In this document: piece by piece, positions 13,201-26,300 of the stretch
Numbering within the stretch: the stretch's first letter is position 1
How the letters are laid out: each line of letters starts with the position of its first letter
Position numbers and translations under genes: made by a program
From: Trichoplax sp. H2
Lineage: Eukaryota; Placozoa; Uniplacotomia; Trichoplacea
Direction of reading: 5' to 3'
Assembly: GCA_003344405.1 (NCBI GenBank)
Contig: NOWV01000024.1
Coordinates: 620,001-684,000 of the forward strand
Length of the DNA: 64,000 bases
Notes under the pieces: model-generated
Seen by the model: the letters and a program-made list of their open reading frames with translations, nothing else
The model's database searches: none
What the model was told of the DNA's origin: nothing

Positions 13201-16200
13201 TATTACGTATGTGAAAATGAATTAGTTTGATGGCACGTTCTTTCCAGCAAAGATACAGCATTTTATGTATCTTAATAAGAAAGGAGATTATCCTACGACA
13301 GACTTGTTCTAATAGCATATTTTCACGATCCGTTTTAGCCACATAGACTTCTAGTTGTTTCAGTTTTGGCATGACTTTGGCTGCATCGTTAAATGTTGTT
13401 ACTGAAATTATAGAACCGTTACTTTAATTAAGATCCAAGAAGAATTTAGGCTTAATGATTTGATAATTCAAGATAATTTCGCAGCTTGTTGATTAATTAA
13501 TTCAGTAAAATAAGGGATTTGCTAGGTGTCATGAGTATTTCAAGTTTTAGTTAATCAATCCATTTGCAAATCCCTATTACTAAGTTGCGACTATTATCAA
13601 GTAATAATCTTATATTGAGACAATGGCAATATCCCAACAAATTGATACAAATAAAGCATCAATTGGGTATTTAGAATCCAAGATTAGCTCAAAAATAACC
13701 GATTGAATGCTAAAATAATACTGTAGAGGCAATAGTCTACTAGATTGGTCAATGAGAAATTACTCATCAAAGTAGATTTTAGAGATGAAATACAGCAACA
13801 GCAATAAATTGTGCCATTAATGAAGTAAGCACAGTTACCGCGAATATCAACTTAAAGCTAGCAAGCTTACCTTTCCTATCCAGGAAATGCCTCAAATTTT
13901 CAATGCATACATCTCTTAATTCCAGCTTTTCTTGTAACTTTGAATTCTCATTTTCTAGCTCGCCCAATTTATTGGATAATAATAACATATCTTTAATCAT
14001 TTGCTCTTTGTCACTCTGTAACATTTTTAATTCTTCAGAGCGTTCGTTAGATTGCGATTCTTGTAATCGATTATTGATTTGCTTTTGCATCTTCAGTTCC
14101 TTATGTAAGTCTTGGATAATTTCAGCCCGATTCTAGTCGATATTAAATGAGTAGGGTTACTTTTCATTTCCGCAGAAAAGCAGACATTGTTGATATGTTG
14201 TCTTTTAAATCAAGATCGGAATGGTTAAAATTCTTAAATTTGGATTATAATAATAATTGTCGCCATATTCTTAATTTTACAAAGGTATCAAATTTAGATA
14301 GCAAAGTCTTCGAACTAGTAGGATATTTGCTGGAAGATATTAGTGATTACATCATCTTTATTCCTTTACTCATACATGAGCTTAGGCTAGAACGTTTTTA
14401 GTTTGTCTCAAGTCGGATAGCACAAAGGCTAATAGATTCTAATTCATGAGCTATTCTCAGAATTCGCCATCATTGCTCCTATTTTTTTATACGATGATAC
14501 GCTAAAGCAATATTGATATTCTTCACTTTTTAATGGCCACAAGTCCGAAAAAGGAACACTTTAGAACTACTTACTGGAAGCGCATTTCAAAATTTGAATT
14601 ATAAAATTCTATTTTATCTGCTTCATGCATTCTAATCTATACGAAAAAAAGCTTTACCTTCGATATTCTTAGTTCTGCAATGTTTTGAGTTAAAACAAAT
14701 GTCTTATAGCTACTGGGCACAAGCTTAAGGTAATTTAAAATCTTAAAAATGGAATATTACCCTATTGCATATGGACTATGTTAAATCAACTTTGATCTAA
14801 GCAAAAGTTTCAAATTTAAAAATAAAAAGTTTTGAGCGATCAAGTATTTATAAAATACCCCATAATTTCCACGGGGTTCTGCATAGCAATATAATTTAAG
14901 CTACCAACTTTGCAATTTTAATTAAAATTAAAAGAAAAATTTTCCTATACTACCGTTGTGCATTCAGCTTTATCGTATAATCTTATTCAAGAGCATCGAA
15001 AGCTATTAAAAGCGGTACTACTTTTACAATTTCTATATAGGTATTCTGGCCAATCTAGGTTTTACAAGTAATCAATATTTCTCACCGAGCTTGGAATGCC
15101 CTTATGATTCAGATAAATTGAGTTACTTTAGGTTTTAATATAAATATTAAAATTAAAAAATTCTTTTTCTGATTATTTGAGCATTTCATTAATATTTGTT
15201 AGCTTCAAAGGTATTTTAGAGGGTTGAGCGAATTAGAATTCTTGCACCAGCTCATTGGGTTAACTAATCTATATCTATCGATTTTAGATTAGTAATAAAT
15301 TGATTTCATTGACTTATTTCTTAACTGAGGCATTTTTAAATCTGGAGAAATTCTATTTCAGTAGTAAAGTAAAGATCTGTAGTACGGTACTTCTCGTATA
15401 ATTTCAATAGTTTGATCAATTACTGGCCTCATAATTAAGAAACTTACGGATTTTACTCGATGCTGGAGAGGAATTTTTTTGTATTCCGGCTACACTATGC
15501 CTAAATCGCATTTATAGAGTTTGTAGTATTTGCAATTGGGATACAGTAGACCTTCTAACTAGTCTGCAAGTATTTAAAATATCGTAAAAGTTCTATAGGT
15601 AAAATGTCTAACAGTAATTTTATAAGAAAACGCAATGACACTAAATACATAGCTTATTTTAAATCCTTATTGTTTTGATGGAATTTCCTATCTTTTGTCA
15701 GCAATAATGAATTATTCAGTGCATAATTAATGATCAGTAATATGGGTATCAATTCTTTTCAAGAACGATACTAATAAATCTTATTTTTTAAATAACTTTC
15801 ATAGCATCCCAATCATGTACTGGTGTTATCCTAGGAGTGCATGAATTAATTATATACGTATGGTCATCCTACAAAAGATGTAAGCTGTTATAATCTAAAA
15901 CTTATAATATTCGATCGTATTGATATTTAAAAAACTCCCTTAGAAATTGGACAAACTTTATTTATCATCGGTCATAATCTAGACGTAGGGAAAGTGATGA
16001 AATATTTGGAACCGTCCTTAAAGTGCTAAAGAGTTGTGGTACTCGTTTGCTCAAAATTAAAATAATAAATAGGAGCTTCAGTAAGGATTTATGGTTCTAT
16101 CGATACAATGGTCACACTTTTTTCGGTAATGGTATTCCGTACGGAAATATAAAGGCAGCACGGTCATTTCTAGGAGTTTCAATTAGAATTTATGATCCTA

Positions 16201-17684
16201 TAGATCTTATGCTCTTTTTTCTTGGTAACAGTATATCATAGGGAAAGATCAAGGGTGGCATGGTTATTTCTGGTAGTAATTTTCGGATACCAGCAGTAGG
16301 AAAATACAGTTGGGTTGGGAATGTAACAGGATTTAATTTGATTGACTTATTGTAACTATAAGGTAACTTCCTTCCTGTAAATTATTTATCTGATAGATCC
16401 TTACTAATCGTAAATTCCTTTTGCTGTTTGGATAATTAGCGATAGTAGAGATCTTAGAACTCAAAGCGTAGTAGGTATTTAAATAAATAATACGTATAGA
16501 TACCGTCTTAGTTCATATTTTGGAGCATGGCTGTCATATCAGGAAATAAAATCCATAACAAGATGGTATAACACTGTTGGTTCGAGGACGGCGTAGATTT
16601 TCCTTACGCGGAAACATCATACGGATCTCTTAACAATCTAATTATATTTTGTTTCATTTTAGGGAGCTGATGATAACTAGACCAGGTGAAAGTAAGTATA
16701 GCTTCTGATATCAAAATTTTAGAGCATTTTTTCATGGTACTGAATGCAGCCTTGCAATGATTAATTAACGATAATTTTCAGGCAGCAATTAGGTTTAAAT
16801 ATTTTTAGGGCAATTAATGCATAATGAATATTGTTCTTTAAACTAAATATAGACTTGCACATGTTATTTCAAAATATTAGGGGCCTCAGATAGATATAAA
16901 ATTCTTTATAAAATCAAGGTATTTGAAATTGCTTAGTGTCCATTGTAATGTGCAAACGAATGATCAAATCAAGCAATAAAAAAATAAATAAACTTACTTG
17001 AGATTCCTCCATGATCATTTTAAATCGATCTTTTAGTAATTCAGATTTTTCCACTTCTTCTCGCTTAATCATACTTTCTTTCTTTAATTCAGGACTCCAG
17101 AATGTTTTAATACTATTGACAGTAGCGGCTAACTTTGAATCTTTTAATTTAATTTCTTTACGTAAATTTTCATTTTCTGCTTTTAAGACGCCTAATGTTT
17201 CCATTAATTGGCCGTATTGATTGGATTGGTAGGAAGGTGTTGTTGAATTATATATCGAATGATAGGAATTAGCGTGACTATTGATCATATCTATACTATG
17301 GTTATGATGGTTATGCAATTGATCAAGATGTTGATGGTGATGAGGAGAGAGTGGAGGAGAGGTAGAATAATTATTGTGCTGTGGTGGAGGCGGATGATGA
17401 TTTTGATTCATGTACGGTGTACTATTTCCATAATTGTTTTCCGTCATTTGGATAGGAGATGCTGATGATGTACTCATCTCATACGGATAATTTCTAGCAT
17501 GTTGGTTTGCTGGCGACGGAGATGAGCGATTAACATGATTATGGATGATGGGTTGCGGTGAAAATTTACCAGCTCCAGATGATGAAACAGACGAATAAAT
17601 TGAATTTTCTATTCCATGATCATTATTTTGCTGTGACATGGATGGACTACCATGTCCATAAGGCGATGAGTTATAATTATCCAT
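10206..17684 (-). CDS. ERC: ELKS/CAST/ERC family coiled-coil scaffold
   Basis: ERC proteins are long coiled-coil scaffolds. In bilaterians they act at presynaptic active zones and in Rab6-dependent exocytosis at the cell cortex. Exons: 16998-17684, 13871-14132, 13304-13401, 13113-13199, 12633-12722, 12289-12456, 11887-11997, 11687-11785, 11231-11391, 11036-11111 and 10221-10754, all in one frame (791 codons). The first about 150 residues are a Ser/Pro/His/Asn-rich disordered head starting MDNYNSSPYGHG. Then come family signatures: GVLKAENENLRKEIKLKDSK with VNSIKTFWSPELKKE, later FKSHSKFMKAK, and near the end ISEKDHKASTLELSSK. The rest is heptad coiled coil. The last exon either runs into a stop at 10206 (adding VRII) or is spliced at GTACGT to an exon I did not find, so the Rab6-binding C-terminus seen in vertebrates may be missing. 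At about 795 residues it is shorter than vertebrate ERCs (about 950-1100). One donor (GTCTGT at 13303) is weak. Confidence 0.93.
14133..16997 (-). other. Large first intron of the ERC gene
   Basis: A 2.9-kb intron separates the disordered-head exon from the coiled-coil exons, far longer than the other introns of this gene. Open stretches at 14147-14401 and 16023-16241 (+) do not look like real proteins. I recognise no gene, element or RNA inside it. Confidence 0.75.
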
Positions 17685-17729
17685 GATTCAATTTTAGATT
17701 ACTATGAAATTGTATTTCAACAAAATAAA

Positions 17730-17915
17730 TTAATAGCCAGATAGTCGGTAGACTATCAACAATTCATAAAGCGAATTTAGATCTTTCTTTCTAATCTTAT
17801 CGATGGAATGATCACACGATAATGATCCAAGAGTAGAAATAATATCCAATGACAGGAGCAAATCTTGAATTGAACTTTTGCACTGGATGGAACAAAAATC
17901 TTCTGAATTATGCAT
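17730..17915 (-). other. Upstream ORF (61 codons) before the ERC start
   Basis: An ATG-started ORF ends 45 bases before the ERC initiation codon at 17684. Its product begins MHNSEDFCSIQCKSS and has reasonable amino-acid composition, with an LLLSLDII hydrophobic stretch. It could be a uORF in the ERC 5' UTR, or chance. No donor site clearly links it to the ERC exon. Confidence 0.35.
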
Positions 17916-20900
17916 GAATGATATAAATTTCTATATTAGATGTATAATCATCTTGCTCGTCATTAGAAGAGACGATTCATGTTGAATATAACAAACTGGA
18001 AACTCTGTATAATTCTTCTTCAAATAATTCAGTTGCTGAATAGTCAATAAATTGAAAGAGGCAACAATGAGTCAGTATCGAATGGAAAATAAAGATCAAT
18101 TCAATTCACGGGTAATATTGGTTAGATTATTTAATCGATATCGTATCATCCTACCATTCATTATATACCATAAGCATAAATAATTACAGTTTATGATATT
18201 TAGATTATTTAATTTAAGATTAAAATATGTACTAGGAAAAAATTACACCCACACTTGCTTTGAAGAGAATAAGAAAGTTGGATTTATTTTATAAAATAGT
18301 TTAGTAACTGCATATTTTTATCGCAAAGAAGTGGATCCTAGAAATATTTTATCCAATCTCTGCTTTACGGGGTATTTTGATGGAAAGGATAAACCTCTTA
18401 GGAGTTAATTGCATCATTCCCCATAGAATAAGATTTATCAACAGTGAAATTGATGCTAATTAACTTAAACAGCTTAAAGAATGGCTATAAAAGGGTTTCT
18501 TTTAGCCCAGACACTTAATCTGAATGTTTACTACGAAATCCTAAGTGAAGTACTGCTAAAATAAATTAAAAAAATAAGGCTCATAGTAGATTAAGATAAT
18601 TAATACATTAATAGAGTATTTCAACAGTCGTAAGAAAGCTTGTAGCCGAAGACAAACTAGATTTAAAATTTCAGGCTATTTTCTATATTAGAATCCAGTA
18701 TATCAAAAATTAAAATTAATTCTTGGAGCAATAGAATAGCAAGTTATTCTGCCTGTTTGAAATGATTAGTATACGAAATTTAAAATATTCTATGTAATTG
18801 AAGTTGAAACCATAGCAGGATAGATTTAATAACTATGATTAGCATATTGAAATATTCATTTGGCCCTTACCTGCAGACTATCAGCAAAATTGATTATTAA
18901 GTAAATTTAAGCAGTTCTGTCTGCATCAGAAGCGATCACTGTATTTAAATACCTGAGTTAAAATTCAATTAAACTATAGATGTAGTAAATCCGGAAGCTG
19001 CACTTTCTATTCGGAATGCTCAATATACTATGGAATTATTTAACCGGTTATACATTAATTGGAAGTTATTTAACTCACAAAAATGATACTCAGTGTGGTG
19101 TATTTAGAATATACTTTAACTATATTCTACTCTTAAATATAGACATGTTGCATTGATCTTATCTATAGACATATCTACAGTGTGTTCGCTCTATATTCAA
19201 ATAATGCTTACTACATTTAGTTATTATAGTCCTCGCTATTTTCTACAATCATCTGCTATTCTATAACCTGTTATGGCATATGTTGTATCTGTTATATCTA
19301 ATCCTACAATCATGTTCTCTGCATGTGTTCTAATGCCATAGTTATAAATACCGCCGTTTTCTACCTTAATTTTCTTAAGTTGCATTATTAGTCACAGTTA
19401 GTATTCACACTTTACTCACGGTAGCTATCACGCTGACCTACCGTAATTATCATACTGTACCTAACTACTATCTACAATAAAGAATCCTCTTTTCTTAAGC
19501 TCCTTGTGCAATTCTCTGTATGGCAGCTAAAACTACATTATCTGACTCTTCGAACCCCCCATCGCACTCAGCTTACAGGAAATGATCACTGTTGCATTTC
19601 CTAGCCAGAATATTGTCCCTTAACTAAATTTTAGCTACTAAGGAAAGAAATAGTCTACTTTCCACGATCGATTGTCCCCAAATTTGGCTACTTATTTAGA
19701 ATCTCAGAATTGGGATGTGCTATCTGCTTAAAATGATCGCAATTACATGAAACTATACCTTAATCTTATAATAGACGGAATTTAGGTGTACATCGAAAGT
19801 GATATTCTGGATATTTGGAATAATGGCCATCATCTTTAACTTCAATTAATAATAAGCTACCAGTGAAAGAAATACTTTATGAATTGGCAATAATAGCCAT
19901 CACATTTAATTAAGTAATGAATATGGAGTAGCTTAATTTATATTAAGCAGCCATGGAAAAGAGATATTCCTGTGATTTTTATCGCTTTTAATTGTCTAGT
20001 CTTCAAAATGCCGTTGTAATCAAGCCATCTGCTAAAGATAGATTTTACACGATGAAATCGTTCTCATTACATTATCAGATAGCTTTGTCTACAAATAAAC
20101 TTTCAATAGAGTAATTTTAGAAAACTAGCATTCGTTTCGGACAGTCCCGACAACATTTGAATATTCATACCGCTACTTTAAGTAAGTAAACTATCTACTA
20201 GATAGATCTGAAAGTAGTTAGAAATGTTCTCTAGATTGTAATTTTATTATTAGCTAAAATCTACTTATGGTGGATTTTATGATACGATTCATGATTGTCT
20301 GAGTATGCACCTCCATTACCATGAGTAAAATGGCCAGCGATAAAAATTTTAGACTGCAATCTAGCCATAATCTGTTAGCGTACGCTTGAGCATATACGCA
20401 AATTATTGTAAGTAAAATATCTTCTGGCGAAAGTCATAGAGACAAAATTTGATTGCAATATGCCGATAAGTCACGATGTATATCTACTCGAAAGTATGAT
20501 CGAAATCAAGTAAAATAGAATAGACTATGACTAAGAAATTGAACTGAAATCGGATCATCATATATACTTTTATACGTACGCGTATCTGCATCGGAAACTG
20601 TCTATGGGTACAAAAATAGAAAGTCATCTTCTTATAGTGCACGCCATATTCACTTGAACGTGTATTCTTAAATTGCTATTAATAATAGTCTTCTCCAAGT
20701 ACAAGTAAAACACGACTGATATTAATCCACTTCGATTTACATATAAGTCGCCATTATTCTATTGCCTTCTGGCAAAATAATTAGACTCAGATCCAATTGT
20801 CATCTATTTTATGTTGTGTATCTGTTCAGAATTTACTTGTGCTATTTTACAGCATGTCACCCCACAAACTTATTAGGCTAGAATCTAATCTTAATATAGA

Positions 20901-22829
20901 TAATAGAGCCTATACGTTTCTACGTGTGCCTGATCCATTAAGGGGAGTAAACTATACTGAAATGTTATTAAGATATAGTTTACTTCTGGAAATTGAAATA
21001 ATTATAGTACAGGTAGATTTCTAAGTAGTATTTAATGGTTTAGAGGTAGAGGTTTCGATAAATTAAATTGATGGTTAGGACTAAAGATTCATTGTGACTG
21101 TAAAACTTTTTGGAATCTTTGATGAGTTATCTAGACTCGATTATTTTGTCAACATTTGCTATCTAGGTTGAAGATTATTAGCAGCAAACAGCCATATCAG
21201 AGTCGCAGATGTAGCAACCAAATTCTATCCCACTTCATTAATCAAATCTTTAGACTACGTGAATAATTTTAACGATAAATCAATAAAATAACTGTTGTTA
21301 AAATCTAGACAAGGCAATCTGTGATTCCTTACTACATTAATTCAAGTAAATGTATAGATAGTATTAAGTGTTATAACTAGCAATTTGTATTACTTAAACC
21401 CATTTATAATCCTTTAATATTTGATGCAGGACAGTACAAGTTTCAATTTAGTAAAATTTGTTGGCAATGTTAAACATAAATCGAGTTGATCGTTAGTACT
21501 AGAGTCTCTGATGAGACAACGAGACTTGATATTCGTCTGATCATATTTAATCAATCAATAGCCATAAATTACAACTATAACCATTGCTAGAGTCATTGAT
21601 GAGGTTTTAAATTCTATTATTTACGACCATAAATTGGCCTAATTTATAGTTTGTATTAATGAATTTTTTGATATAATAATTATACTCAATTATTTGTGAA
21701 TTGGTCAAATTTACATTTAGTATTTAATGTTTCACTTTGAGATTTTCTTGATGACTAGAATCTGTGATAGGATGTAAGGATTTGCTTCTTATTTGATCCA
21801 TATAGTAAAGGGTTCCGTACAAAAATCTACAATTACCAGGATAACAATTTAGCTTACAGGAATATTTATTATCTTTATTGGATTTGAATTATACAGTAAG
21901 GCAATATTTTTATCGGCGCTAAATTTATTTGTAAGGGTTCATGTTGTTTGTCCTGATGATTTTTTGTAGTGAGAAGTGGATATTACAGGATTTTAAATTA
22001 TTAGAGATAAAGATAGTTACCAAAATTGTAAATTTTTCTGAACCATTGATACTGTCCAACAAAATTAGTAGGTCCGATATAAGTCCTTGTATTGATAGTA
22101 AGGCAAATTGATAGAGATTTCGTATGGGGAAACAGTAGCAGTTGTGAGAAAATTTAGTTTAAGACACTTTAGAAATCTCTATGAGTGGATTGATGCCATA
22201 TTTAGTAATAACAAATCTCCATAGAAATACTAGCATGGTAATCTTAGCAATAAACTATGAAAGAAATCAATCCCAACATATTATACTTATTCCCAAGGAT
22301 CTAGACAGAATCTAAGTTTATTAATGACTTATAGCAAAAATGAATTCGCGTAAGAAAAACTATCCATGATTGGAAGGAATTGACTATAAAGCAATTAGAA
22401 GTTAGTATGGTCTTTTTTAGCTATATTTTACGGCAGTATATAGCTAAGTAGATTGCATAGTGTCAGGATAATCTATCTAATAAATTAGAAATAGTAAACT
22501 CTAATTAAAGATTACAGTCATCTTTCATCTGTTTATATTGTACTAAATGGTACAGGATTTTCCATCTTATCTTGACGATATCCGATTACGCTTAGAGACT
22601 AGCAAGTTAACGGTAGAATAATTTAGAATCAAACAATATTGCTATCTACTGCTCCTCAACATCCAAAGATGCAAATTAAATCTACTAACGTGATTCTTTT
22701 TTCGGAGAATAGCATATTACTGAAAGCATTTAAATACCATCGTCAATTTTGATATAATTTTTCAAGCCTTATTTAAATCGATGTGTAGCTGTGATAATTA
22801 ATTTTATCTAAGAAATTCCCTTGCTATCA
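17916..22829. other. Gene-poor AT-rich region upstream of ERC
   Basis: The ERC promoter must lie at the low end, but I see no distinct core element. The only longer open stretch (20797-21024, +) has no family resemblance and no splice context. I see no repeat of note in this part. Confidence 0.6.
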
Positions 22830-23320
22830 ATATAGTGATTCCAAATCAGATGTGGGCCATCTTTTTCTAAACTATAAATCATGCCTAGACTAAATCTTCC
22901 CTATCACAGTGATGGTCGGTAATGCATTAATATAATAAACCAGAATCAAATGTATTTCCATCCTTTTCTAATATATAAATTACGTCTAGACTAAATCTTC
23001 ACTACCAAAGTGATGGCCGCCAATGTATTAATAGATAAATCCGATACGATGCCATACTTTTCTAAGCTGTAAATTGCATCTAGATTAAATCTTCACTTTA
23101 GCAGTGATACCTGGCAATGTATCATTATAATAAACCGGAATCAGATGCGATGCTATTATTTTATAAGCTATAAATTATGTTTAGATTAAGTCTTCATTTT
23201 AACGGTGATAGCCGGCAATGTATTAATATAGTAAACTAGAATCAGATGTGATACCATCCTTTACTAAGCTATCAATAATATCTAGATTAAGTCTTCGCTG
23301 CAATAGTAATAGCCAGCAAA
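22830..23320. repeat. Tandem repeat, about 100-bp period, five units
   Basis: Five diverged units carry a common CTAGA(C/T)TAA(A/G)TCTTC marker at about 22887, 22988, 23082, 23183 and 23284, giving steps of 101, 94, 101 and 101 bp. Each unit also has GTGAT-GCCGGCAATGTATTAATA-like and AAACCAGAATCAGATG-like segments. It is non-coding in all frames. Confidence 0.85.
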
Positions 23321-26300
23321 TAGGATTTCACATGAGGAGAACAGTATATTTTTGGTAAAGTAATCGATAGCTTAAGATTGTTTCTGATTTTTTTAATATT
23401 GCTCAGCACCATGGTAGCATCTAGAATAAAATTTCCTTTTTGAAGTACAGTAGAAAAAAGGAAGGAGGTAGAAATAAGAAGTCATAGTCAACAACTATTA
23501 CTAGCCTTCACTTGCCTGTGTCAACGATTCTGAAGTAAAGTCATTTTTCTCTTGCCAAGAGGATAGTAAGAGAGGATCACATTCATTAAATTTGAAATAG
23601 TATGTTACCATATTACGAAAACACCTACGGTGGGTGAGATTATTGTTATATCATCATCGCTAATAAAGCATTTAGAATTAATCAATTCTTCTTTTCTAGA
23701 CCATGTAGCAAAATTAGATGATAAAATTGTAGAATTTTGGCAAGATTGATCAGTGTTGTACAAGTCTTATGCAAAATTTTTGTCTAATTTTATCCTTATT
23801 ATCGTATAATTTGCCTAGCAAAATGATGACAAAGCTACGGTTATAAAGTTGATGATGGTATAACAAGCTAAATTAAATATTGTCAGTCCTGGTAAGCAAA
23901 TAGCTTCATCAACTAATTAGTTATTTTAATTTTTTGCAAATCAATCTTTTAAATATAGTATCCATTACTCTTCGTTGCAAACAATATTGTAGACGATGCC
24001 TTTAGCTTCATAAATTGGAGAATAACCCATTAATATATCCAAAATTATTTAAAAAATGTATTTACAGTGATTGCATGAAACAATTATTTGATCATGGAAG
24101 ATAACACAGTCTATTTTATCATACCATGTTTTACATGGTCATCTAAGGCCATTTTGATCAAGGGCTTTAAAACCAAGATTTTATTTAAACTTCAAAAGGC
24201 GGAAATTTCGTTCTCTCTTGCAATGGTTGACTATTTAATGTAAGTCAGTGATCATTAATACTGGGTTAATTCCAGTGTTAAAGCTGTCTTCTACAATTCT
24301 ATTTCCATGATGTAATATAAAACTCGGTGGAACACGGAGAAGGAGTTTAACAGCCTTCATTTCGAGGAATCAAAGATTATTTTTATAAATGATGCCCATT
24401 TTAAGGGCCGATCAACGTAAAGGATGTTAAGCCTATACTTTCCATTTCCTTAAAAAGATTATCTCAGAACCCTCTATTTGCGGCAAATAGCACCGGAAGG
24501 CATGCTAAACTAGTAATATAGTCGTTACCCATAGGTAGAATCATTTTAAATTGATCTTAGCTTCATTAAGCATTTCATTTAGACATTAGTAATCAGTTTA
24601 ATAGCGTCTATGATGAACAGTTGATGATAACGATTGATGAGTAAACAGTCAACGTAGCCCAAGATACAATTAGACGAGGTTAAAAGTTTAACTATGATAG
24701 AGTTATTTTTAATCTTTTTTTAAAACAAGAATGTTCGAATGATAGGTTACAACAGTCGTTGATTATTAATCCCTTCTACTTGCTTTCTTTCATCAATTTC
24801 AGCCAACGCTTTGACTAATGAATTCTATTTGAAATTAACCTACCATCACTTTTCGACTGGATCAATCATCATAAAATTTACTCAAGCAGCTATCAAAATG
24901 AATATTTTTACAGTATCTTCTATTTTATCCTTCGACTGCATAGATACCAACTGAGATACGTAGGAAGGATAGCTAAAAATCGTATTCAATTCTTAAATTA
25001 AGGCTATTCTTGTTGAGCTGAATCACGGACCTCGTTTAACTCTGTTAATTCATGAAGATGATGATCATCATGATCGAAATGGCTTTTTATGATTCATTCC
25101 GATCAGCGTTGGTTCATCTGTGCTTGTGCGTCTATTTTTTCTTTGCGTTATTTGACATTGACATTATTTTAACTCAATCAGGCATAGAAAAAAAATATAG
25201 CAACGACTGAATTTAGTAAAATAGATGGATTCCTAATGGAATCGATGGGAAATTAAATGAAAACAATGTCTAATAATAATGTAAAAAATAGGAAAACTCA
25301 ACGATTAAAGTAACAAGATGCTTGAGTTTAATCGAATTTTTTCCGCAAGAATAGCTGTAAAAATTCAATCTCCTTCTATTGTAAGAGAGTGTACTGTAGT
25401 TTTCAACATTTGGATGTGGTTTAGTGTAGAATCTTTTTCTCCCCACCCCTTAGAGAAAATATTCTTTCCACCTTTATTTTAATTGGTATCAATTGCTACA
25501 ATTATCTATTCTACTAAATGAAAAAGAACTTACTTGCTTTAGGTATTTCATGAAGTGCGATAAGAAGTTTAGAAAAATAGCTTGACTACGGAGAAGTGGA
25601 TAATGAAGAATAATATTAGCCTTTCCAAATGCAATAAATTGACATTCTTAACAGCATGAATACAAAAAAAGTATCTTCAAGCCCAAGTTAATTAACTGCT
25701 GGTCATCAAGTCTATACGATGTCGTAATTAGTTGGCCAAAAAACGATATAATAATATATTTAGTCTTTGTTCTACTTTATGTTCCAAGTAGAATTACATC
25801 TATATTATAATCAGTCAATATTGAAGGGGCACAAACACTAGCTTGGCCTATAGACTACGGTATAATGCCTCTACCCTATCCTCATCCTTTCCTATCGGGC
25901 AAAGAATAATTTGACTATAATAGACTGCAAGTTAACATACATTGCATATGGTTATCCTTGTTTTAGGCTTTTATTATACTAAGTAAAGAATACAATAGTA
26001 ATAATACAGTAAAATATGCAAACTTTTATGGTTAATTGAAGATATCTACTTCTCATAACATATATTAGAAATGTAGCTAGGAGAAAATAAACTATGGCTA
26101 GATGTATAAGATCAAATGACCTAGCTATGACTGTTGACGCGGTTTTTTTATAAACTCGATCTTTCATCACTTATAGAATAAATTTAAATTCAATTTCTGG
26201 ACAAGATGGAATGCCATGACTGTAGCTACGATGACACTATTTTTTATATAATATCTATCTCTTTCCCACTAAATGACTACGCGACCGCGTAGTGATCTAT

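Noticed and set aside
13903-14401. Plus-strand ORFs near 13.9-14.4 kb
   Set aside because: The first is antisense to the ERC exon 13871-14132. The second is an isolated open frame in the first intron with no splice context or recognisable domain.
16560-16620. GGTTCGAGGACGGC sequence resembling a tRNA T-arm
   Set aside because: There is no paired acceptor stem or D-arm around it, and the T-loop consensus is not followed by CC.
17011-17465. Two plus-strand ORFs with Met/Ile/Arg-rich or Ser/Leu-rich products
   Set aside because: Antisense shadows of the ERC first exon, whose minus-strand reading has clear family signatures.
19541-19570. TCGAACCCCCC, possible minus-strand tRNA B-box
   Set aside because: It lacks the GG pair of the T-stem and no cloverleaf can be drawn on either side.
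20797-21024. 75-codon plus-strand ORF
   Set aside because: ATG start but no recognisable features, in a gene-poor stretch. It is close to what chance allows for a window of this size.
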